Source: Halopelagius longus (lineage in GTDB: Archaea > Halobacteriota > Halobacteria > Halobacteriales > Haloferacaceae). Taken from it: a stretch of 64,000 bases of DNA. The notes below the pieces were generated by a model. The model worked only from the letters and a program-made list of their open reading frames with translations, was not told the origin of the DNA and did not search any database. Of this stretch, positions 46,799-56,622 are shown one piece after another (position 1 is the first letter of the stretch; every line of letters begins with the position of its first letter). The stretch lies in assembly GCF_900100875.1 (NCBI RefSeq), contig NZ_FNKQ01000003.1:434001-498000 (forward strand). Reading direction: 5' to 3'. Position numbers and translations under genes: made by a program.

Positions 46799-48190
46799 TC
46801 AGCCGAGGAACCGACCGAACAGGCCGCCTTTCTTCTTGTCGTCGTCGCGGCGCTCGTTCGTCCCCTCCGCGTTCTCGCCTAACTCGGTCGTGTAGACGCC
46901 GTCGTCGTCGTCCTCGTCTTCGTCGTCGTCCTCGTCGTCCGCCTCGTCGCCGTCGGAGTCGCTGGCGAACGGAATCTGCTCGTCGTCCGGGGTCGCCTCC
47001 GGTTCGGCCGCCTCGACGAGAGGACCGTCGTCCGCGTCGTCGTCCGCGGCGGCGTCGTCCGAGTCGCTCGAATCGCCGACGGCGGCGTCGTCCGCCGTCG
47101 GGTCCGCCAGCGGGTCCGCGGAGTCGCCGTCGGCGGCGTCCTCGCCCGCGGATTCGGCGGTCTCGTCGGCGGATACGCCTTCCTCGGCCGCCTCGTCGTC
47201 TCCGTCGGGCCGGTCCGACGCTCCGTCGGCCTCGTGGTCGCCCGCGACGATGATACCGTCGTCGCGTTCGGCGGCCTCGCCGCCGGAGTCGCCGTCGCCG
47301 TCGTCCGACTCGCCGGCCGCGCTGTCGTCCGCCGCGGCGGCGGTAGCGGCGTCCGGAGCGTCCGTCCCCGTATCCGGGGCGTCCGTCTCCGCGTCCGAGA
47401 CGTCCGTCTCCACGCCTGCGGCGCTACCGTCGTCGGTCGGACCGTCCGCCTCGCCCGTCGCCTCCGGCGCGGCGTCGGGTTGCGGGACCGACTCGCCGGT
47501 CAGGTCGGCGGCGAGCGCTCGGTACGCCGCGGCGGCGGAGCTTCCGGGCGCGAACGTCGTGAGCGGTTCGCCCGCGTCGCCCGCGCGTCGGACGACCGTC
47601 TCGTCCGGTATCGCCTGCAGTATCTCGGCGTCGAGTTGCTCCTCGACGGTGGCGACGTTCGGGTCCTCGGGGTCGACCCGGGTGAGCACCGCGCCCGCCA
47701 CCGGCACGTCGAGGCGCACCGCCACCTGCCGCGTCTTCTCCGTGTCCCCCAACGCGTCGCGCCCCGTCGTCGAGACGAGGAGCGCCTCGTCCACGTACGT
47801 CAGGGGGACGACGGTGTCGTTACTCAGTCCTGCCCCCGTATCGAGCAGGACGTAGTCGTGTCGTTCGGCCAGTTCGGAGAGCACCGCGCGGAGACCCTCG
47901 GGGTCCGCGCGGGCGAACGCGTCGAGGTCCGTCGCTCCCGGAACCACGGCCATCCCGTGCGGTCCCTCCTGCGTCGCCTCGGACACGTCTGCCTCGCCGG
48001 CGAGAACGTCGTGGAGCGTCGGCTCCGTCGGCACGACGCCCAACGCCCCCGCGAGGTTCGCCATCCCGAGGTCGCCGTCCACCACGGCGACGTTCGCGCC
48101 CGCCGCGGCGAGCGCCGCCGCGAGATTCGTCGTCGTCGTGGTCTTCCCGACGCCTCCCTTCGCGCTGACCACTGCGTACACCCGTCCCAT
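46799..48190 (-). CDS. minD4: MinD4-like ParA/MinD ATPase with acidic C-terminal extension
   Basis: 463 residues. The deviant Walker A is KGGVGKTT (11-18), followed by VVDGDLGMANL, LLDTGAGLSND and TRVDPEDPN of the MinD family (about residues 1-235). Then comes a roughly 215-residue tail of Asp/Glu/Ala-rich low complexity ending KKKGGLFGRFLG, which resembles the amphipathic membrane-targeting helix of MinD. In Haloferax volcanii, MinD4 oscillates and positions archaella and chemosensory arrays; assignment to MinD4 rests on the tail and on the argS-prf1 position recalled from memory. Confidence 0.85.
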   Translation of the reverse strand: MGRVYAVVSAKGGVGKTTTTTNLAAALAAAGANVAVVDGDLGMANLAGALGVVPTEPTLHDVLAGEADVSEATQEGPHGMAVVPGATDLDAFARADPEGLRAVLSELAERHDYVLLDTGAGLSNDTVVPLTYVDEALLVSTTGRDALGDTEKTRQVAVRLDVPVAGAVLTRVDPEDPNVATVEEQLDAEILQAIPDETVVRRAGDAGEPLTTFAPGSSAAAAYRALAADLTGESVPQPDAAPEATGEADGPTDDGSAAGVETDVSDAETDAPDTGTDAPDAATAAAADDSAAGESDDGDGDSGGEAAERDDGIIVAGDHEADGASDRPDGDDEAAEEGVSADETAESAGEDAADGDSADPLADPTADDAAVGDSSDSDDAAADDDADDGPLVEAAEPEATPDDEQIPFASDSDGDEADDEDDDEDEDDDDGVYTTELGENAEGTNERRDDDKKKGGLFGRFLG

Positions 48191-48300
48191 ATCTTACTCG
48201 TTCGGACTCACCCAAGACAACCACATAAACCTATTCCGAGCGAACCGCCCACACGCCACCGATTTTGCCGCCCGTCCGAACGTTCCGTGACAGTCGTAGG

Positions 48301-48309
48301 TTACTTAGC
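48301..48309 (+). promoter_or_regulatory. TATA-like element of prf1
   Basis: TTACTTAGC is centred about 28 nt before ATG 48333. Confidence 0.5.
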
Positions 48310-48332
48310 CTCTCGACGGCGTATATTCGATA

Positions 48333-49583
48333 ATGAGTACCGACGCCGAAGAGGCGAGCGAGGACCGCCGGAAGTACGAGTTCCGGAAGGTCATCGAGGA
48401 GCTCGAGGACTTCGAGGGCTCCGGAACGCAACTCGTCACTATCTACATCCCGGAGGACAAGCAGATATCCGACGTCGTCGCCCACGTCACGCAGGAACAC
48501 TCGGAGGCGTCGAACATCAAGTCCAAACAGACGCGAACGGCCGTCCAAGACGCCCTGAAATCCATCAAGGACCGCCTCCGCTACTACGACACCTACCCGC
48601 CGGAGAACGGCATCGTCATCTTCTCGGGGGCGGTCAACTCCGGCGGCGGCCAGACGGAGATGGTGACGAAGGTGTTGGACAGTCCCCCGGAGCCCATCCA
48701 GTCGTTCCGCTACCACTGCGACTCGGACTTCCTGACGGAACCGCTGGAGAACATGCTCACGGACAAGGGGCTGTTCGGCCTCATCGTCCTCGACCGACGG
48801 GAGGCGAACGTCGGGTGGCTGAAAGGCAAGCGCGTCGAACCCGTCAAGTCGGCGTCGTCGCTGGTCCCCGGAAAGCAGCGCAAAGGTGGTCAGTCCGCCC
48901 AGCGGTTCGCCCGCCTCCGTCTGGAAGCCATCGACAACTTCTATCAGGAAGTCGCGGAGATGGCAAACGACCTGTTCGTCGCGAAGCGACACGACATAGA
49001 CGGCATCCTCGTGGGCGGTCCGTCGCCGACGAAAGACGAGTTCTTGGACGGCGACTACCTCCACCACGAACTGCAGGACCTCGTCGTCGGGAAGTTCGAC
49101 GTCTCCTACACCGACGAGTCCGGACTCAAGGACTTGGTCGACGCCGCACAGGACGTGCTGGCCGACCAAGAGGTGATGAAGGACAAATCCCAGATGGAGG
49201 AGTTCTTCGAGAAGCTCCACACGGGCGAGGAGGCGACGTACGGGTTCGGCCCCACGCGGAAGAACCTCGTCATGGGCTCCGTCGACCGCCTCCTCCTCTC
49301 CGAGGATCTCCACTCGGACGTGGTCATCTACGAGTGCCCGCAGGGCCACGAGGAGTACGAAGTCGTGGACCGACGCCACGGCGACCCCGGCCACGAGTGC
49401 ACCGAGTGCGGTCAGGAGGCCGAAAAGAAGGACCGCGAGGACGCCATCGAGCATCTGATGTCCATCGCCGAACAGCGAGGGACGGAGACGAAGTTCATCT
49501 CGACGGACTTCGAGAAGGGCGAACAGTTGCACGACGCCTTCGGCGGCGTCGCGGGCATCCTCCGCTACGCCACGGGCGTCTAA
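48333..49583 (+). CDS. prf1: Peptide chain release factor aRF1
   Basis: 416 residues. Stop-codon reading motif NIKS (61-64), the peptidyl-hydrolysis loop GGQ (185-187, RKGGQSAQRFARLR), then the third domain with a zinc-knuckle-like segment (YECPQGHEEYEV, HECTECGQEAEKK). It terminates translation at all three stops in archaea. It is divergent from the MinD gene. Confidence 0.98.
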   Translation: MSTDAEEASEDRRKYEFRKVIEELEDFEGSGTQLVTIYIPEDKQISDVVAHVTQEHSEASNIKSKQTRTAVQDALKSIKDRLRYYDTYPPENGIVIFSGAVNSGGGQTEMVTKVLDSPPEPIQSFRYHCDSDFLTEPLENMLTDKGLFGLIVLDRREANVGWLKGKRVEPVKSASSLVPGKQRKGGQSAQRFARLRLEAIDNFYQEVAEMANDLFVAKRHDIDGILVGGPSPTKDEFLDGDYLHHELQDLVVGKFDVSYTDESGLKDLVDAAQDVLADQEVMKDKSQMEEFFEKLHTGEEATYGFGPTRKNLVMGSVDRLLLSEDLHSDVVIYECPQGHEEYEVVDRRHGDPGHECTECGQEAEKKDREDAIEHLMSIAEQRGTETKFISTDFEKGEQLHDAFGGVAGILRYATGV

Positions 49584-49634
49584 ATCGTTTAAATCCGGCC
49601 GAACGGCGAATCGTCGCCGCTCTTCTCCGAGGGA

Positions 49635-50045
49635 TCAGACCAGCAGTTGTTCGACCTGCGTGCGACGGCGGCCCACGTCGAAGTGCGGGTCGAGCGTCGC
49701 GTCGCCGTCGATCCGGTCGAGCGTCAGCAGAACGTCCGCGCCTTCGCGTTCGGCGCGGTCGACCAGCGTCTCTATCGCGGCGCGGTTCAGCGCCAACGAG
49801 TCGAGCATCCCGAGGAGAAGCGCCACCGCCGCGCCGCCGTCGCCGCGCGGGAAGTAGTCCGCGACGGCGTCGAACGTCGTCGCGTCGGAGGCGTCCGGTT
49901 CGGGGTAAGTTCGAAGACACCGAGAACAGAGGGCCGCGGCGTCCGCCGGGGCGTCGTCGCCCTCGACGGGCGCGTGCGTTCCGAGTCCGTCCGGAACGAG
50001 GAAGGGAACTAAGTCGCCGCCGCAGGCCGTACACGTGCGAATCAT
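49635..50045 (-). CDS. DUF6276-type zinc protein
   Basis: 136 residues. CTACGG near the N-terminus and CSRC at about 40-43 (ALCSRCLRTYPEPD) form a likely zinc site. The rest is helical (AAVALLLGMLDSLALNRAAIETLVDRAEREGADVLLTLDRI). It resembles a haloarchaeal family of unknown function (DUF6276, from memory). It is convergent with prf1 and follows nothing on its strand closely. Confidence 0.75.
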   Translation of the reverse strand: MIRTCTACGGDLVPFLVPDGLGTHAPVEGDDAPADAAALCSRCLRTYPEPDASDATTFDAVADYFPRGDGGAAVALLLGMLDSLALNRAAIETLVDRAEREGADVLLTLDRIDGDATLDPHFDVGRRRTQVEQLLV

Positions 50046-50174
50046 GCACCCGAATGTGAGTCGCGGGTGCGGGAAAATCCGACGATACCGACCTCTACCG
50101 GACGACAGAAGCGAGAGAAAACGGGATGGGTGTGGCCGAAGGTGAGTCCGACCGACTCGGACGTCGGGCGTCCG

Positions 50175-50876
50175 TCAGTCGTCGGCGGTGGCGGGGCGTT
50201 CCTTCGGAGTCGTCTCGGCCTCTTCGGCCGCCTCGCGTTCTTCCTTCTCTTCTTCTTCCTTCTTGCCCTTGATCTTCTTCAGGCGGAACGTCTCTTCGCG
50301 CTCCTGTTCTTCGAGTTTCTGCTCGATGTACTCCTGGTTGTCGTAGAGGTCGGGCAGAAGTTTGAACTCCAGAGCGTTGACGCGGCGCTTCGTCGTCTCG
50401 ATCTCTCTGAGCATCTTCTTCATCGCCGTCTCGACTTCGGCGGCGAGGATGATGCTCTCTAACAGCTCCTCGTAGGCGTCGGCGGCCTCGTCGATGCGGG
50501 CCGACGACCCGAGCAGCCCGTACCCGCGCTGGTCGAGGCTCTTCTTCACGCGCGAGGACTCGATCTGCGGGACGACGACGCCCATGATGTTCTTCGATTG
50601 GGTCGTAATCTCGGGGTGTTCTTTCAACGCCGCGGCCGCGCCGCGCACCGCGACGTCGCCCTCCATCGCGCGCGCCATGTTTATCTTCCGCTGGGCGGTC
50701 TCGTAGTTGGTGTTGAGTTCGGAGCGGACGTCCTGCGCTTGGTCGAGGATGTCCATGAACTCCATGATGAGACCGTCGCGCTTCTGCTCCAGCGTGTCGT
50801 GGCCTCGCTCGGAGAGTTCGATGCGGTCCTCTATCGCCATCAGGTTCTTCCGAGTCGGTTTGACGTCTTCGGCCAT
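50175..50876 (-). CDS. atpD: A-type ATP synthase subunit D (central stalk)
   Basis: 233 residues. A long antiparallel coiled coil ([39 protein letters not shown] at the N-terminus and [18 protein letters not shown] near residue 165) is the rotor-shaft signature. A charged Glu/Lys-rich tail follows. It lies 144 nt downstream of atpB on the same strand. Confidence 0.97.
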   Translation of the reverse strand: MAEDVKPTRKNLMAIEDRIELSERGHDTLEQKRDGLIMEFMDILDQAQDVRSELNTNYETAQRKINMARAMEGDVAVRGAAAALKEHPEITTQSKNIMGVVVPQIESSRVKKSLDQRGYGLLGSSARIDEAADAYEELLESIILAAEVETAMKKMLREIETTKRRVNALEFKLLPDLYDNQEYIEQKLEEQEREETFRLKKIKGKKEEEEKEEREAAEEAETTPKERPATADD

Positions 50877-51020
50877 CCTTGGGGGACGCTTGTGGACGGA
50901 GGGGGTTAATCCTTTTCAGTCCGAGTTCGCCATCGCGCACGCGTACGCGAAGAAAACACGGTGGCGTCGCTCCGGGTTCGGCGTCGTCGACGAAAAGAAC
51001 GTCCGAACGCGAGACGCGGG

Positions 51021-52445
51021 TTAGTCGGCGGTGACTTCTTCCGCGCCCTCGTCGGCGGCGTCCTCGCGGTAGTGTTCCTCGATGAGCTCTTCGTCGATAC
51101 GGTTGAGCTCCTTCTTGGGGAACATCGACAGGAGGTCCCAGCCGATTTCGAGCGTCTCGTCGATGGAGCGGTTCGTGTCGTACCCCTGATCGACGAACTC
51201 CTCCTCGAAGCGGTCGGCGAAGTCGAGGTACGTGTTGTCACGCTCCGACAGCGCCTCGCGACCGACGATGTTCACCAGGTCGCGGAGGTCCTCACCCTCC
51301 GCGTACGCGGCGTACATCTGGTCGGAGACGTCCGCGTGGTCCGCGCGCGTGAGACCCTCGCCGATACCGTCGTCCATCAGACGCGAGAGGCTCGGAAGCA
51401 CGTTGACCGGCGGCTGGATGCCCTGGCTGTTCAGGTCGCGGTCGACGTAGATCTGTCCCTCGGTGATGTATCCGGTGAGGTCCGGAATCGGGTGCGTGTC
51501 GTCGTCACCCGGCATCGTGAGGATGGGAATCTGCGTCACGGAGCCTTCGCGACCCTGGATACGACCGGCGCGTTCGTACAGTTGTGCCAGGTCGGTGTAC
51601 ATGTATCCGGGGTACCCGCGTCGGCCCGGCACCTCTTCGCGGGCCGCGCCGATTTCGCGCAGGGCCTCGCAGTAGTTGGTCATGTCCGTGAGGATGACCA
51701 GCACGTGGTAGTCCTTCTCGAAGGCGAGGTACTCGGCGGTGGTGAGCGCGAGACGCGGCGTGACCGTCCGCTCGACTGCGGGGTCGTCCGCGAGGTTCAT
51801 GAAGACGACCGAGCGTTCGAGCGCGCCCGTGCGCTCGAAGTCCTCCATGAACTCGTTGGCCTCCTCGGCGGTGATACCCATCGCGCCGAAGATGACGGCG
51901 AACTCCGAGCCCTCGTCGTCGTCGCCTTCCTCTTCTTCCGGGACGGTCGCCTGACGGGCGACCTGCAAGGCGAGTTCGTTGTGCGGCAGCCCCGACCCCG
52001 AGAAGATGGGGAGCTTCTGTCCGCGGACTAGAGTGTTCATGCCGTCGATGGCGGAGACGCCGGTCTGGATGAACTCCTCGGGGTACTCCCGGGAGTAGGG
52101 GTTGATGGCCGCGCCGACGATTTCGTGGCGCTCGTCCGGGACGATGTCGGGGCCGCCGTCGATGGGCTGGCCCGACCCGTCGAGGACGCGTCCGAGGAGG
52201 TCCTCGGTGACGGGCATCTTCAGCGTCTCGCCCATGAAGCGGACGGACGCGTTTCGGTCGATACCGCTCGTGCCCTCGAACACCTGGATGGCCACGAGGC
52301 CGTCCGAGGATTCGAGGACCTGTCCGCGCAGGGTTTCGCCGTTCTGCGTCTCGATTTCGACGATCTCGTCGTAACCGATCGGCTCGTCGACTTCGGCGAA
52401 CACCAGCGGACCGCTGATCTCGGTGATTGTCTGGTATTCTTTCAT
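51021..52445 (-). CDS. atpB: A-type ATP synthase subunit B
   Basis: 474 residues, the non-catalytic regulatory subunit of the A1 hexamer: [23 protein letters not shown] at the start, [16 protein letters not shown] in place of a canonical P-loop, [38 protein letters not shown] and [18 protein letters not shown]. It starts right after the atpA stop (1-nt gap). Confidence 0.98.
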   Translation of the reverse strand: MKEYQTITEISGPLVFAEVDEPIGYDEIVEIETQNGETLRGQVLESSDGLVAIQVFEGTSGIDRNASVRFMGETLKMPVTEDLLGRVLDGSGQPIDGGPDIVPDERHEIVGAAINPYSREYPEEFIQTGVSAIDGMNTLVRGQKLPIFSGSGLPHNELALQVARQATVPEEEEGDDDEGSEFAVIFGAMGITAEEANEFMEDFERTGALERSVVFMNLADDPAVERTVTPRLALTTAEYLAFEKDYHVLVILTDMTNYCEALREIGAAREEVPGRRGYPGYMYTDLAQLYERAGRIQGREGSVTQIPILTMPGDDDTHPIPDLTGYITEGQIYVDRDLNSQGIQPPVNVLPSLSRLMDDGIGEGLTRADHADVSDQMYAAYAEGEDLRDLVNIVGREALSERDNTYLDFADRFEEEFVDQGYDTNRSIDETLEIGWDLLSMFPKKELNRIDEELIEEHYREDAADEGAEEVTAD

Positions 52446-52446
52446 C

Positions 52447-54204
52447 TTAGTACAGCTCCCGAATTTCCTCGGAGATGTCGTCTTTCAGTTCCGCGACGTA
52501 CTCCTCGTAGTCCTCCTGGACGCCGATGCGGTTCAGGCGCGGGGCGGCCTCGATGGAGATGATCTCGTCCACCGGGACGCCGGCTTCGAGCGCATCGAAC
52601 GCCTCGTCGTTGAAGTGGTGGATGGCGGTGAGCATGAGGTACGTCTTCTCCGGCGGACAGTACGTGTCCGTCGGGTGGAACGCGTTCTGCTGGAGGTACG
52701 CCTCGCGGAGGTACCGCGCGACTTCGAGCGTCAGCTGCTGGTCCTCCGGCAGGGCGTCCTTACCGACCAACTGGACGATCTCCTGCAGTTCGGACTCCTC
52801 GTCGAGGACGTCGACCGCCCACTGGCGCTCGTCGGGCCAGTCTTCGGCGACGTTCTCCTGGAACCACGGGTCCAGCTGGTCCTTGTACAGCGAGTACGAC
52901 TCGTTCCAGTTGATGGCCGGGAAGTGCCGACGCTCCGCGAGGTCGGCGTCCAGCGCCCAGAACGTCTTGACGATGCGCAGCGTGTTCTGGGTGACGGGCT
53001 CGGAGAAGTCGCCGCCGGGCGGGGAGACGGCCCCGATGGCGGAGACCGACCCCTCCGTGCCGTTGATGTTCTCGAAGTAGCCGGCGCGCTCGTAGAACTC
53101 CGAGAGGCGCGCGGCGAGGTACGCGGGGTACCCCTCTTCGCCGGGCATCTCTTCGAGGCGCGAGGAGATCTCGCGCATGGCCTCGGCCCACCGGGAGGTG
53201 GAGTCGGCCATGAGCGCCACGTCGTACCCCATGTCGCGGTAGTACTCCGCGATGGTGATACCCGTGTACACGCAGGATTCCCGCGCCGCGACGGGCATGT
53301 TCGACGTGTTGGCGATGAGCGAGGTCCGGGCCATGAGCGGGTTCCCGGTGGAGGGGTCCTCCAGTTCCGGGAAGTCGTCGATGACCTCGGTCATCTCGTT
53401 ACCGCGCTCGCCGCACCCGACGTAGACGATGATGTCCGCGTCGGCGTACTTCGCCAGTTGGTGCTGCGTGACGGTCTTTCCGGAGCCGAACGGGCCGGGG
53501 ATGGCGGCCGTCCCGCCCTTCGCGATGGGGAACAGACCGTCGAGGATGCGCTGACCGGAGACCAGCGGCGTCCGCGGCGTCTTCTTCGTGTCGGAGGGTC
53601 GGGCCTCGCGGACCGGCCACTCCTGCCGCATCGTTATCTCTTCGCCGTTGTCGAGTTCGACCACCGTCTCCTCGACGGTGAAGTCGCCCTCTTCGACGGT
53701 GACGACTTCGCCGCCCTCGTACGTCGGCGGAACCATGACCTTGTGGTCGATGGTGACCGTCTCCTCGACGGTGCCGACGATGTCGCCGGATTCGACGGTG
53801 TCGCCGGGGACGACTTCGGGGGTGAAGCCCCACTCTTTCTCCAGTTCGATTCCGGGCGCGTCCACACCGCGGTCGAGGAACGCGCTGCCCATCTTCGATT
53901 CGAGCACGTCGAGGGGTCGCTGGACGCCGTCGTAGATGGAGTCCAGCAGACCCGGGCCCAGGTCGACGGTCAGCGGTTCTCCCGTGTTCTCGACGGGTTC
54001 GCCGGGACCGACGCCGGACGTCTCCTCGTACACCTGAACCGTCGTGATGTTACCCTCGATTTCGATGACCTCGCCCATCAGACCTTCCTCGCCCACGTAG
54101 ACGACGTCGTTCATCCGGGCGTCGAGGTCACGTGCGGTCACGACGGGACCACTCACACTCTCGATGATGCCGTCCTCTCGGACGGTCTCTTGTGTTGCAC
54201 TCAT
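52447..54204 (-). CDS. atpA: A-type ATP synthase catalytic subunit A
   Basis: 585 residues. P-loop GPFGSGKT ([19 protein letters not shown]), catalytic-site region [46 protein letters not shown] and the A-type-specific extra domain after [10 protein letters not shown]. No intein is present: the P-loop region is continuous. It is the ATP-forming subunit of the A1 head. Confidence 0.98.
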   Translation of the reverse strand: MSATQETVREDGIIESVSGPVVTARDLDARMNDVVYVGEEGLMGEVIEIEGNITTVQVYEETSGVGPGEPVENTGEPLTVDLGPGLLDSIYDGVQRPLDVLESKMGSAFLDRGVDAPGIELEKEWGFTPEVVPGDTVESGDIVGTVEETVTIDHKVMVPPTYEGGEVVTVEEGDFTVEETVVELDNGEEITMRQEWPVREARPSDTKKTPRTPLVSGQRILDGLFPIAKGGTAAIPGPFGSGKTVTQHQLAKYADADIIVYVGCGERGNEMTEVIDDFPELEDPSTGNPLMARTSLIANTSNMPVAARESCVYTGITIAEYYRDMGYDVALMADSTSRWAEAMREISSRLEEMPGEEGYPAYLAARLSEFYERAGYFENINGTEGSVSAIGAVSPPGGDFSEPVTQNTLRIVKTFWALDADLAERRHFPAINWNESYSLYKDQLDPWFQENVAEDWPDERQWAVDVLDEESELQEIVQLVGKDALPEDQQLTLEVARYLREAYLQQNAFHPTDTYCPPEKTYLMLTAIHHFNDEAFDALEAGVPVDEIISIEAAPRLNRIGVQEDYEEYVAELKDDISEEIRELY

Positions 54205-54205
54205 G

Positions 54206-54535
54206 TTAGTCTTCGTCCTCCTCCATCAGGTCGATACCGATGGCGCGTTTGATCTGGTCGCGGAGGCCGCCCGCGCCGGCACCGCCGCCGAGCGTCACCA
54301 GCGTCGGTTCGATGCTGGATTCGATCGAGCGGCGGACCTGACGCGAGAGATGCTCCATGTCGTCGTCGTGCATCACGATGATGCCGACGTCGTCGTCCGA
54401 GAGCGTCTCCTCTACGGCCTCGTCGAGTTGTTCGTTCTTCTGTTCTTCCGGGACGTTCTCGAACTTCCGGACTCCCGCGAGGCGGAAGCCGGTGGTGAAG
54501 TCCGAACTACCGATGACGGCTATCTCCTGACTCAT
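54206..54535 (-). CDS. atpF: A-type ATP synthase subunit F
   Basis: 109 residues, Rossmann-like central-stalk subunit: [21 protein letters not shown] and [34 protein letters not shown]. It ends one base before atpA and overlaps atpC by 4 nt. Confidence 0.97.
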   Translation of the reverse strand: MSQEIAVIGSSDFTTGFRLAGVRKFENVPEEQKNEQLDEAVEETLSDDDVGIIVMHDDDMEHLSRQVRRSIESSIEPTLVTLGGGAGAGGLRDQIKRAIGIDLMEEDED

Positions 54536-55578
54536 AGGGTGACCAACTCCGATTCGATTTCGTCCTCGGAGAGACCGGCCTCGCGTCCGCGCGCGATGGC
54601 CCGAATGTTGTCCACCTCCTGCTCTTTCCGCAGGATGTAGGCGATTATCGGACCGATAGAGAGCGGGAACACGCTCCCCATTCCGCGGGCCTTTTCGAGG
54701 AGCGCGATGTCGAGTGCGCGTTCGAACCCGAGGAGGCTACCGGCCTCTTCGAGTTCGTCGAGCGCAGTCGAGAGATCGTCGCCGTACTCCGAGTCACGAA
54801 TCCTCGAAACCAACTCGTCAGGGTTCTTCGCGAGCGTCGTCAGTTCCGACGCGGAGAATAAGGACCCGCCACTGATATAGTACTCGGACGGGTCGATGTC
54901 GGCTCCGCTCCGAGCGAGGCGGAGCGCGTTCCGCGCGTTGCGGAAGTCGATCTCCGCTTCGAGGTAGTCGCGGTACTGCCGAGTCTCCTCGTTCATCACG
55001 AGGTCGTCGAGCAACCGCTCGTAGTACGCGCGGTCGATGGCGTTTTCGAGGGGAACGAGGACGTCCGTCTCCTCGTAGTCCTCGTACGCCTCGTCGATGC
55101 CCGCGTCGAATATCGTGCCGTGGAGCCGCTCGACCACTTCCTCGACGGTGCTCGCGTCGAGCAACCGTTCGATGAAGCTGTCCGAGAGCTCGCCCGCACG
55201 GATGAGGTCGTCTTCGATTTCGTCGCGGTCGGCGTCCGAGTATATCCCTCGAATGACCGTCTTGACGTTCCACGCGTCGTACCGACGGAGGTACCGCGCG
55301 ATGTGGTCGTACAGGCGGCCTTCCGCCCAGTCGAGGATGTCGTCGAACTGCTTTGCGAGATTTCGGTTCAGCGCGTACTCGATGAGGTCGACCCCCGAGT
55401 AGCGGGAACCGAGCGCGTTTATCTCGGCTTCGTACTCCGACTCCTCCATGAACCGGGCGATTTCGGCCGGTCCCATCCGAACCAGCTTGCGGTAGTCCTC
55501 CTCGCTGTACAGGGCGCTCTGTCGCGCTCTGACGCGAGCGGTCACGTACTCCGGATTGGAACCGCCGGATGCACTCAT
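54532..55578 (-). CDS. atpC: A-type ATP synthase subunit C
   Basis: 348 residues, almost all-helical (NPEYVTARVRARQSALYSEEDYRKLVRMGPAEIARFMEES; DAWNVKTVIRGIYS; IGPIIAYILRKEQEVDNIRAIARGREAGLSEDEI), the socket joining the central stalk to the c-ring. Four-base overlaps with atpE and atpF show tight coupling. Confidence 0.97.
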   Translation of the reverse strand: MSASGGSNPEYVTARVRARQSALYSEEDYRKLVRMGPAEIARFMEESEYEAEINALGSRYSGVDLIEYALNRNLAKQFDDILDWAEGRLYDHIARYLRRYDAWNVKTVIRGIYSDADRDEIEDDLIRAGELSDSFIERLLDASTVEEVVERLHGTIFDAGIDEAYEDYEETDVLVPLENAIDRAYYERLLDDLVMNEETRQYRDYLEAEIDFRNARNALRLARSGADIDPSEYYISGGSLFSASELTTLAKNPDELVSRIRDSEYGDDLSTALDELEEAGSLLGFERALDIALLEKARGMGSVFPLSIGPIIAYILRKEQEVDNIRAIARGREAGLSEDEIESELVTL

Positions 55579-56156
55579 TGGTCGAACAGTCGGGTGCTCA
55601 CTTCCTTGAGGTTGTCCTCCCAGACGCCCTCGAGGATGGAGTCGAACGTGTTGTTCACTCTGACGCGCGAGGACTCGCTCTCGACGACGACGCCACCGAG
55701 GCAGTCGCGTTCGCCCCCGTAGCTGAAGCCGTCGTAGTCCTCGAGAACGTCTTCGAGCAAGTCGGCGTCGTCGGCGCGGCCGTAGACGACGACGTCGTCG
55801 CTCTCGTCGAACTCGTCGGCCGCGGCGTCGATGAGTTCGCGGGTCAGTTCTTCGCGGCGGTCGCCGGAGAGCGAGGCGAGTTCGTCCTCGACTTGACTGC
55901 GGACGTCTTCGAGGACGTCGCGTCGGGCTTCGAGGCGCTGCTGTTTCGCCTCCAGTTTCGCGCTGGAGAGCGCCTGCTCGCGCTCCTGCTCGATCTGGCG
56001 CTCGACGTCGGCCTCCCGCGCTTCGAGGAGATCCTCGGCGTCGGCCTCGGCCTCCTCGATGATTTCGGTAGCGCGGCGCTCACCGGCCTCTCGAATTTCC
56101 TCCGCACGCGCGCGTGCTTCGCCTCGTATATCTTCGACGACGTTATCCAAACTCAT
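55575..56156 (-). CDS. atpE: A-type ATP synthase subunit E
   Basis: 193 residues: an N-terminal coiled coil (EDIRGEARARAEEIREAGERRATEIIEEAEADAEDL onward) and a C-terminal globular part (DCLGGVVVESESSRVRVNNTFDSILE). Together with subunit H it forms the peripheral stalk. Confidence 0.97.
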   Translation of the reverse strand: MSLDNVVEDIRGEARARAEEIREAGERRATEIIEEAEADAEDLLEAREADVERQIEQEREQALSSAKLEAKQQRLEARRDVLEDVRSQVEDELASLSGDRREELTRELIDAAADEFDESDDVVVYGRADDADLLEDVLEDYDGFSYGGERDCLGGVVVESESSRVRVNNTFDSILEGVWEDNLKEVSTRLFDQ

Positions 56157-56180
56157 TGATGGAAAGGGTGGGGGTGGTGC

Positions 56181-56429
56181 TTACGCCGAGACGATGAACA
56201 CGACGACGAGTGCCAGAATGACGATCGTCTCCGGCAGAACGGTCAGAATGAGACCGTTGACGAAGAGGGAGTCGTCTTCTGCGATGGCACCCATCGCGGC
56301 GGCACCGATGCCACGCTCCGCGTATCCCGCGCCGAACGCCGCGAGACCGACGGCGAGGGCGGCGGCGGCGGGTGCTTCGAGAGCCGGGGCGGCTGCCTGC
56401 GCTTGCTGTAGGAGTGTTAGTGCTGACAT
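56181..56429 (-). CDS. atpK: A-type ATP synthase proteolipid (c-ring) subunit
   Basis: 82 residues, two transmembrane helices with the ion-carrying Glu67 in VLPETIVILALVV; a single-hairpin c subunit. ATG 56429 (MSALTLLQQA) is the family start. A TATA-like element at 56491-56500 suggests an extra promoter just before this gene, in keeping with the many copies needed per ring. Confidence 0.96.
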   Translation of the reverse strand: MSALTLLQQAQAAAPALEAPAAAALAVGLAAFGAGYAERGIGAAAMGAIAEDDSLFVNGLILTVLPETIVILALVVVFIVSA

Positions 56430-56490
56430 AGTTGTGGTATTTTCTATGACGGTTAGTCGTCTCCGAACGTGCGTATGTGGACAGACACAC

Positions 56491-56500
56491 CTCATAAAGG
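56491..56500 (-). promoter_or_regulatory. Possible internal promoter ahead of atpK
   Basis: The minus strand reads CCTTTATGAG in the 193-nt atpI-atpK gap, about 66 nt before the atpK ATG. It would give a leader of roughly 40 nt and atpK-rich transcripts. Confidence 0.45.
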
Positions 56501-56622
56501 TTCCCAAACCGTTTCGCCGTAACCGGGCGGATACGCCCGGATTCGGCGGAATAGAGCGAAAAACGAGTTCCGATACCGCGGCTCTCGAAGGGTGAACGGC
56601 GAAGGCCGAGGGTGGGTTGTGG

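Noticed and set aside
46799-47520. Repetitive GTCGTC/GCCGTC runs considered as a tandem repeat or CRISPR-like array
   Set aside because: They encode the acidic Asp/Glu/Ala linker of the MinD protein and have no fixed repeat unit or spacers.
47234-50059. Open frame of more than 900 codons across minD4, prf1 and the zinc protein gene
   Set aside because: It is in a shifted or opposite frame to three well supported genes and is Arg/Gly-rich without domains.
53340-53560. Intein in the atpA P-loop, a common site in archaea
   Set aside because: The P-loop region reads through continuously and the protein has the normal 585-residue length.
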